Shown one piece after another: positions 57,868 through 64,000 of a stretch of DNA of 64,000 nt. Every line of letters starts with the position of its first letter. The stretch's first letter is position 1. Below the pieces are notes generated by a model. It did not search any database. It was not told where the DNA came from and saw only the letters and a list, made by a program, of their open reading frames with translations. Both the position numbers and the translations under genes were made by a program. The DNA comes from Candidatus Pacearchaeota archaeon (GTDB lineage Archaea; Nanobdellota; Nanobdellia; Pacearchaeales; GW2011-AR1), in NCBI GenBank assembly GCA_018221285.1, contig JAAOYJ010000003.1, positions 1 to 64,000 of the forward strand. Direction: 5' to 3'.

Positions 57868-59421
57868 ATGCCTGATAAATTTCTACAAAATATAAAACCA
57901 AGAGAATATCAACAAAAGATTTTCGAAAGTTGTATTAAAAATAACTGCTTGGTTGTGCTTCCAACAGGATTAGGTAAAACATTAATCGCATTAATGCTAA
58001 CCATCGAAAGAATGAAACAACATCTTGGAGAAAAAGTCGTTATGTTAGCTCCTACAAAACCCTTGGCAGAACAACACCTAAACTATTTTAAAAAATATCT
58101 TCCTGAACTCTTCGCTGACATGCAGTTATTCACTGGTATGGTCAAGGCAGAAAAGCGGCAAGAGATCTGGAAAACCGCTGACATAATTTTCTCAACTCCG
58201 CAGTGCGTTGCAAATGACCTCAAAAAGAATCTCTACTCTCTAGAAAATGTCTGCCTATTAATAGAAGATGAAGCGCACAGATGCGTTAAAAATTATGATT
58301 ATAATTTCATAGCAAAAAAATACCAATCACAGGCCGCCAATCCAAGAATATTAGGGCTTACAGCCTCTCCAGGAAGTGATGAAAAAAGAATCAAACAAAT
58401 TTGTAGAAACCTTTTCATAAAAGATGTTGAATTGAGGACAAGGGAAAGCGACGACGTGAAAGACTATCTCCAAGAGTTAGAATTCGAAAAAATCGTTGTA
58501 GACTTTCCTCCAGAATTTGAAGAGATACGACAAGTACTCAAAAAATTATTCGATGGCTATGTTGAAGAATTAAAACGTAGAAGAGTTCTCTACACTTACC
58601 CTTCTAAAACCGGATTAATACTTCTTCAAAAAAAGATGGGCGCAACTCTTGCAAGAGGTGGAAAGAATTTCAATTATATGTTAGGTTTAAGTGCCTGCGC
58701 ACAAGCTATTAAACTTCAACACGCGCTTGAACTTTTGGAAACCCAAACCCTAACAAGTTTTAACAAGTATCTAAAAAACTTATTTAACCAAGCAGCAAAA
58801 AAGCAAAGCAAAGGAGTTGTCAAACTTGTTGCAAAACCAGAATTCAATTTTATCTACACCTCTACAAACGAACTCCTTGCTAAAGAAGTTGAACATCCAA
58901 AACTTGAGAGGTTGATTGAAATAATAAAAGATGAAAAAAGGAAAAATGATAATGTTAAAATGATTGTTTTTACACAATTCAGAGATACAGCGACGACAAT
59001 TCATAAAAAACTTAAAGAACTAAAAAATATAAAATCAAAGGTTTTTGTGGGGCAAGCAAAAAAAGCAGACACCGGGCTAAGCCAAAAAGAACAAAAGAAA
59101 ATTCTACAGGAATTCTCAGACGGAGAAATCGACATAATCCTTTCAACTTCAATAGGAGAAGAAGGACTAGATATCCCAGAAGTAAATTCTGTAATCTTCT
59201 ACGAGCCAATTCCATCAGCAATAAGATCTATTCAAAGAGCTGGAAGAACTGCAAGATTAATGAAAGGTAAACTCATAATTCTTATAACTAAAAAAACACG
59301 TGACGAAACATTTTTCTATGTCTCAAAAGCAAGAGAAAAAAGCATGCACAAAGCAATAGGTTCAATCAAGGATGAACTCACAAGAAATAATCTGTTGGAA
59401 TTCCAGGATGAATTAAAATGA
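57868..59421 (+). CDS. hef: Hef-type DEAH helicase
   Basis: KPREYQQKIFESCIKNNCLVVLPTGLGKTLIALML, DEAHRCVKNYDY, LGLTASPGSDEKRI, VKMIVFTQFRDTA, QRAGRTARLMKGKLIILITKKTRDE. Confidence 0.92.
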   Translation: MPDKFLQNIKPREYQQKIFESCIKNNCLVVLPTGLGKTLIALMLTIERMKQHLGEKVVMLAPTKPLAEQHLNYFKKYLPELFADMQLFTGMVKAEKRQEIWKTADIIFSTPQCVANDLKKNLYSLENVCLLIEDEAHRCVKNYDYNFIAKKYQSQAANPRILGLTASPGSDEKRIKQICRNLFIKDVELRTRESDDVKDYLQELEFEKIVVDFPPEFEEIRQVLKKLFDGYVEELKRRRVLYTYPSKTGLILLQKKMGATLARGGKNFNYMLGLSACAQAIKLQHALELLETQTLTSFNKYLKNLFNQAAKKQSKGVVKLVAKPEFNFIYTSTNELLAKEVEHPKLERLIEIIKDEKRKNDNVKMIVFTQFRDTATTIHKKLKELKNIKSKVFVGQAKKADTGLSQKEQKKILQEFSDGEIDIILSTSIGEEGLDIPEVNSVIFYEPIPSAIRSIQRAGRTARLMKGKLIILITKKTRDETFFYVSKAREKSMHKAIGSIKDELTRNNLLEFQDELK

Positions 59422-59828
59422 ATGTATGGGGGATGAAAGACGTAGCATTATTTGATCCTTGGACATTCATCCACATTCTCGGAGGAATCGTATTGGGAAC
59501 TATTTTATTTTCAATATTAAAAAATCATGAAAAAACAGATAGAATAAAGATAAGTATATTAGTTATTTTAATTATGGCATATTCCTGGGAAGCCACTGAA
59601 ATGCTTATAGAAATTGGTTTTCTTGGAGAAACATTAAAACATTGGTTTTGGGGAGTTGAATATCTTCCTAATAGAATCATAATTGATCCTTTAGCAACTA
59701 TGGGAGGATTTTTCTTATTCTTAAAAAAACCAAATTTAGGAAAGATTTCTTTATTTCTTTATCTAATATGGTGGATAGTACATATTTTTATATTCCCAAA
59801 TGCAGTTTATCTACAACAAATAATTTAA
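59418..59828 (+). CDS. Membrane protein
   Basis: Multi-TM; FIHILGGIVLGTILF...MAYSWEATEMLIEIGFLGETLKHWFWGVEYLPNRIIIDPLATMGGFFLF; ATGA-type overlap with hef. Confidence 0.7.
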   Translation: MNVWGMKDVALFDPWTFIHILGGIVLGTILFSILKNHEKTDRIKISILVILIMAYSWEATEMLIEIGFLGETLKHWFWGVEYLPNRIIIDPLATMGGFFLFLKKPNLGKISLFLYLIWWIVHIFIFPNAVYLQQII

Positions 59829-59829
59829 A

Positions 59830-60594
59830 ATGACTCTCCTACATGACATCTTCCAAAAGAAACAATCAAAACCCAAAAAAGATATTCCAAAACAAAAAAT
59901 CATCGTCGACTATCGAGAGAAAAGCTGTTTAGTTCCATCAGAACTAGTCAGCCTCGGATTTGAAGTTGAATTTAAAGAACTAAAAGTTGGAGATTATATT
60001 GTCAAAGAAACTGCAATTGAAAGAAAAACTGTCTCCGATTTTATCTCATCCATGATAAACAAACGTCTTCTAAACCAACTTGAAGAACTTCAACAATATG
60101 AAAATCGATTATTAATCATCGAGGGAATTGCTGAACAAGATTTATACAATGATAACCAAAAAATGATTTCGCGAGACTATCTAATGTCTGTGCCGAAGGC
60201 GCTGACGGGTGGGAGGGCACGGGCCCCGAGCGAAAATGGCAATGGTGTAAACGCAAATGCAATAAGAGGTTTTCTATTATCAATACTTCTCAAACACAAA
60301 GTCCCAATCATATTCACAAAAGATTACAAAGATACTGCAAAGTTTATCTCAATACTTTCAAAAAAACAAGATAAAGAAGTTTCACTAAATGCGAAAAAGA
60401 AATCTCTAAATAAAAAAGAGCAACTCCAATTCATCATCGAAGGTTTTCCAGGAATCGGCCCAACAACTGCAAAAAAACTTTTAGAAGAATTCAAATCAAT
60501 CAAAAACATAACCAACGCCTCCGAAGAAGATTTAACAAAAGTTCTTGGAAAAAAAGCAGAGATAATCAAAAGGTTAGTTGAAGAGAAATACTAA
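59830..60594 (+). CDS. ERCC4/XPF-type nuclease with HhH (Hef C-terminal half as a separate gene), carrying an in-frame GC-rich insertion
   Basis: IIVDYREKS...VGDYIVKETAIERKTVSDFISSMINKRLLNQL (ERKxxxD), FPGIGPTTAKKLLEEFKSI. Confidence 0.92.
   Translation: MTLLHDIFQKKQSKPKKDIPKQKIIVDYREKSCLVPSELVSLGFEVEFKELKVGDYIVKETAIERKTVSDFISSMINKRLLNQLEELQQYENRLLIIEGIAEQDLYNDNQKMISRDYLMSVPKALTGGRARAPSENGNGVNANAIRGFLLSILLKHKVPIIFTKDYKDTAKFISILSKKQDKEVSLNAKKKSLNKKEQLQFIIEGFPGIGPTTAKKLLEEFKSIKNITNASEEDLTKVLGKKAEIIKRLVEEKY
60207..60223 (+). other. G-quadruplex motif inside the Hef-type nuclease gene
   Basis: GGGTGGGAGGGCACGGG. Confidence 0.7.
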
Positions 60595-60630
60595 CCTATA
60601 TACTACAATATATACTTTACAACATATATA

Positions 60631-61431
60631 TTAAATCAACTCAGACAAAATCTTAGCGCCCAAATTCACAGTTTTCCCACCTTCATCTTTATCAGGATTT
60701 ATTTCAACAATATCTACCGCCTTCAAAGTTTTAATTTTATTTATCCTTTGAATCAAATAAATTAATTGCCTGCTAGATAATCCTCCTGAAACAGGATACC
60801 CTGTGGCCGGAGCAAAGGCCGGATCAACCACATCTATATCTATGGAAACATAGAGCTCTTTACCCAACGCAAACTCCATAATTGTATCACAAGTGTCCTG
60901 ATAATTATTTTCAAACCTATTCAACGAAATCGTTCTAATTCCTTTTTCTTTTATAAAATTCAACTCTTCTTTCCATGAATTTCTTAAACCGACAATCAAA
61001 ACATTTTTGGGAGGAAAACCATCTTCTATTAACTTGCTTAACCATTCCTCATGCGTCGGCTCTTTCATCGGTTTCATACAATCTGGATGAGCATCAAATA
61101 CAATCAAACAAGGTTCTTTCCCTTTATTCTGAACACTATCAAAAAAAGCACGTGTCAAAGAATAACTAATAGAATGGTCTCCCCCCAAGAAAACCACGCG
61201 AGGCTTCTCCTCAAAAGCCTCAAACGCATTTTTATAAATTAATTTATTTGCTTCTTCAAGATTACTATTATCAACATGAATCTCTTCTAAATCCAATTTA
61301 TCAACATCAATAATTTTTCCCCCCTCATTTGTATGGATTGTTCTAAGAACTTTCAAGAGCTCATTTCCTGCATTCTCACACCCAAGTGTTTTGCCTAAGC
61401 CATTGATGCATGGCACTTTTACTATAAACAT
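60631..61431 (-). CDS. speB: Agmatinase/arginase-family ureohydrolase
   Basis: VFLGGDHSISYSLTRAF, LIVFDAHPD, YVSIDIDVVDPAFAPATGYPVSGGLSSRQLIYLI. Confidence 0.93.
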   Translation of the reverse strand: MFIVKVPCINGLGKTLGCENAGNELLKVLRTIHTNEGGKIIDVDKLDLEEIHVDNSNLEEANKLIYKNAFEAFEEKPRVVFLGGDHSISYSLTRAFFDSVQNKGKEPCLIVFDAHPDCMKPMKEPTHEEWLSKLIEDGFPPKNVLIVGLRNSWKEELNFIKEKGIRTISLNRFENNYQDTCDTIMEFALGKELYVSIDIDVVDPAFAPATGYPVSGGLSSRQLIYLIQRINKIKTLKAVDIVEINPDKDEGGKTVNLGAKILSELI

Positions 61432-61559
61432 TTTATCTTTCCCAGACCATTGTGTTGTTTTTCGTAAGAAAAACAATGCAGTGGAAATCTTTGATTTGCT
61501 CTAATCCCTGGAACCTTTATTACTTGCATAGAAAAAAGATAGGACATGGGTTTTTAAGA

Positions 61560-62768
61560 TTAATCCTCTGGAACAAGAGCAAAAAAACTATACTTCTCTC
61601 CAACCTTCTTCGCCAACTCCTTAACATCTTCTAATTTAACAGCCTTAATATTTTTTTCAAACTCATAATACTCTTTAGCATCCCCATCAATTTCATGAAA
61701 GAGAAGCCTGACCATTTGATTCTGAGAATCTTCCATTCCGATCTTATATTGTCCAACCATCTGTTTCTTAATTTGATCCAATTCTTCTTCATCCAATCCA
61801 TCTGCTACCTTTTCAAATTCCTTAAGGATTAGTTCTTTAACCTTTTCAACATTCTCCTTCATTGTCCCCACATAAACAAAATTATATCCAAAATCCTTAG
61901 TTATATCCGAACCTCCACTGACAGCATAGGCTAAATTCCTTTTTTCTCTTATTTCGGCGAACAACCTCGAAGACAATCCTTCTGCCATTAAAGGGCTAAG
62001 AATGCTCGCAGGATAAGATTTTTTATCTCCTGCCAAAGGAACATGATATGCAAAAACTAAATTCGCTTGGTCCAATCCTTTTCTCTTTTCTATTTTAGTT
62101 TCATTCTTTAAATCAAATTTTTGTGTAGGAACCAATCCTTTTTTATCTCCAAAATTCTTCTCCACAAATTTAACAACTTCTTCAAAATCCACATCACCAA
62201 TAACACATAAAATCATATTATTCGGATGATAAATTTCTTCAAACTTTGCAACCATTTTTTTCCTATCAATAGCTTTCATTGTCTCATGAGTTCCTATTAA
62301 ATCTACGCTTAAGGCTCCATCATAAAGTGCTTTTTGGATTTCATCAAAAACATGTATATTCGGCCTATCCCTCCTCATCTTAATCTCTTCAAAAATAACT
62401 TTTCTCTCTTTCTCTAATTCTTTCTCATCAAACAAGGGGTTTTTAATCATATCTCCCAAAACATCTAAAGCAACTCCTAATTGTTCTGAAGGCATTTTAC
62501 ACCAATAAGCAGTAATTAAATCACTTGTGAATCCATTTAAAACTCCTCCATTTTTCTCAATCTCTCCTGTAAGTTGTTTTGAATTTCTCGTCGGAGTTCC
62601 TTTGTAAAGCATATGCTCTATAAAATGAGAAATACCCTTCTCTTCCATGCTCTCATTAATCCCTCCTGCACGCACAGCAAACGCCACACTCACCACAGGA
62701 ACATCTCTTTTCTCAAAAATAATTGTCATTCCATTACTAAGAACTTTTCTCTTAAAATCAAATTTCAT
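61560..62768 (-). CDS. M16 family zinc peptidase
   Basis: LSNGMTIIFEKRDVPVVSVAFAVRAGGINESMEEKGISHFIEHMLYKGT (HxxEH). Confidence 0.95.
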   Translation of the reverse strand: MKFDFKRKVLSNGMTIIFEKRDVPVVSVAFAVRAGGINESMEEKGISHFIEHMLYKGTPTRNSKQLTGEIEKNGGVLNGFTSDLITAYWCKMPSEQLGVALDVLGDMIKNPLFDEKELEKERKVIFEEIKMRRDRPNIHVFDEIQKALYDGALSVDLIGTHETMKAIDRKKMVAKFEEIYHPNNMILCVIGDVDFEEVVKFVEKNFGDKKGLVPTQKFDLKNETKIEKRKGLDQANLVFAYHVPLAGDKKSYPASILSPLMAEGLSSRLFAEIREKRNLAYAVSGGSDITKDFGYNFVYVGTMKENVEKVKELILKEFEKVADGLDEEELDQIKKQMVGQYKIGMEDSQNQMVRLLFHEIDGDAKEYYEFEKNIKAVKLEDVKELAKKVGEKYSFFALVPED

Positions 62769-62802
62769 AAACTAAAAGAATTATCTGAGTATATAAAATT
62801 AA

Positions 62803-63006
62803 TTATCCAGAAAACAAAGAATACATTCCATATCCCACTGCAATAATTACCACTGCTACAATTAACCAAAACCACCATCTCTTATAGAATGGTTTCCCTT
62901 CAAGCGGAGATGTTGGCGGGCTTGCCGCAGGAGTAGCTACAGGTTGCACTGGTGTAGCAGCCGCAGGCGCTACAAGTGGTGCTGTGGGTTGAACTTGTTG
63001 TGCCAT
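62803..63006 (-). CDS. Small single-TM protein with Pro/Ala-rich N-terminus
   Basis: MAQQVQPTAPLVAPAAATPVQPVATPAASPPTSPLEGKPFYKRWWFWLIVAVVIIAVGYGMYSLFSG. Confidence 0.6.
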   Translation of the reverse strand: MAQQVQPTAPLVAPAAATPVQPVATPAASPPTSPLEGKPFYKRWWFWLIVAVVIIAVGYGMYSLFSG

Positions 63007-63090
63007 ATCATTAACCTCCTTTAGTTACCTAACAAACAAACTCTCTTTTATAAATATTTATCTTTTACAGAAACAGATATATCGTTAGGT

Positions 63091-63110
63091 AAAATGACTG
63101 TGTCGATTTT
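63091..63110. repeat. Hairpin copy AAAATGAC-TGT-GTC(G)ATTTT
   Basis: 8-bp stem with one bulged G; AATGACTGTGTCGATTT is identical to 8551..8567. Confidence 0.65.
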
Positions 63111-63112
63111 GA

Positions 63113-63952
63113 CTAGGTGGATGCTTGTCTGAAAGATAAGTATCTCTCACTACCCAATTCAAAATCATCCAACATATCAAAATTCTCCTCGATGAAATTA
63201 ACAATCCAATTTCTCTTTACCTTGAACTTAGTTCTCTTAACCAAACTCCTCGTCGCAAAACTCACAACAACCAGATCAACAAGTGGAACAAGTTCTCTAA
63301 GCAACTCTTTAGAATAATTTCTCCTTAACATTTCCAATGAATCCAACGTCTTAAACAAAAATATGACTTTAGCTCCTTTTACTTGTTTAACATATTTCTT
63401 AATTTTAACAATTTCAAATAAACTCTCATGAATAGCTTTACCATTAATCTTTTCTTGTTTGAAATGATAATTCATCAGATCAACTAACTGCTTCATAGCT
63501 TCAATACCAATATAAGAAAAATTCTTTACAACATTTCCAAGATACTTATAACTAAATCCATTAACACCCGCACCTAAATCAAAAATAGTAACACTTTTCT
63601 TAAAATCCTTAAGCAACTTACTATAAAGTTCTTCATAATAAGGAAGTCTCTCCTTCGTCGACAAATGCTTCTTCAAAATCCATTCGTTCGAATTAAATTT
63701 TGGATTTAACTTCGGACGACGTAAAATCCTTTTAGATTTTGCATCTTCATCCCTATCTTTGATATTCAAAATCTTCTGACTTGTAAAAACACTAAAAACC
63801 TTTCTCAACAAATCACGAGTTAACTTAACTTTCTCTTCATCGCCATATTGATCTTTATCAAACTTTTCAAAAGCCAATTCAACATCTTTCTTAGGCAACT
63901 GAGAGAATTCTTTCTTTTGAGTTATCTTTTGGAAGAGTTCGGCATGATTCAT
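63113..63952 (-). CDS. rRNA methyltransferase-like protein resembling the 16S rRNA (aminoglycoside-resistance, FmrO/Arm-type) family
   Basis: ILKKHLSTKERLPYYEELYSKLLKDFKKSVTIFDLGAGVNGFSYKYL...FLFKTLDSLEMLRRNYSKELLREL. Confidence 0.6.
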   Translation of the reverse strand: MNHAELFQKITQKKEFSQLPKKDVELAFEKFDKDQYGDEEKVKLTRDLLRKVFSVFTSQKILNIKDRDEDAKSKRILRRPKLNPKFNSNEWILKKHLSTKERLPYYEELYSKLLKDFKKSVTIFDLGAGVNGFSYKYLGNVVKNFSYIGIEAMKQLVDLMNYHFKQEKINGKAIHESLFEIVKIKKYVKQVKGAKVIFLFKTLDSLEMLRRNYSKELLRELVPLVDLVVVSFATRSLVKRTKFKVKRNWIVNFIEENFDMLDDFELGSERYLSFRQAST

Positions 63953-64000
63953 GATTTAGAAAAATGGAAAGGGCTTTTAAGATATTCTATTAAACAAAAG

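Noticed and set aside
1-64000. CRISPR array, rRNA operon or prophage
   Set aside because: No regularly spaced repeats, no rRNA signature and no phage structural genes were seen.

Overview
This is an AT-rich, gene-dense archaeal chromosome window. It carries eL42, eS1, uS15, aIF2-alpha, aEF1B, RadA, RPA, GINS, SRP54/FtsY, Nop10 and Bud32, plus abundant secreted Asn/Thr/Cys-rich surface proteins, and looks like a DPANN lineage (Woesearchaeota/Pacearchaeota-like). Most of it is ordinary housekeeping: translation, SRP, replication/repair (EndoQ-like PHP protein, RecQ, split Hef helicase and nuclease, DHH nuclease), three tRNAs (one with an intron), a type IV pilus locus at about 37-50 kb, and several large surface proteins. 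The most unusual signal is a set of short GC-rich structured islands scattered through the AT-rich background. They include (i) a two-hairpin element at the 5' ends of the GINS gene and ffh, with a conserved loop but different, still-paired stems, and duplicated gene starts; (ii) a GAC-TGT-GTC(G) hairpin family at gene 3' ends; (iii) a repeated TTATGCGAAG...ATTAAC intergenic family; and (iv) three perfect G3-N1-3 G-quadruplex motifs, two inside in-frame insertions in FtsY and the Hef-type nuclease. At several sites the end of the neighbouring gene is duplicated on the far side of the island. In one case (YbjQ family) the duplicate is heavily synonymously recoded. I propose this as a family of small gene-end-duplicating insertion elements. 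All assignments are by eye from sequence and motifs; no searches were run.
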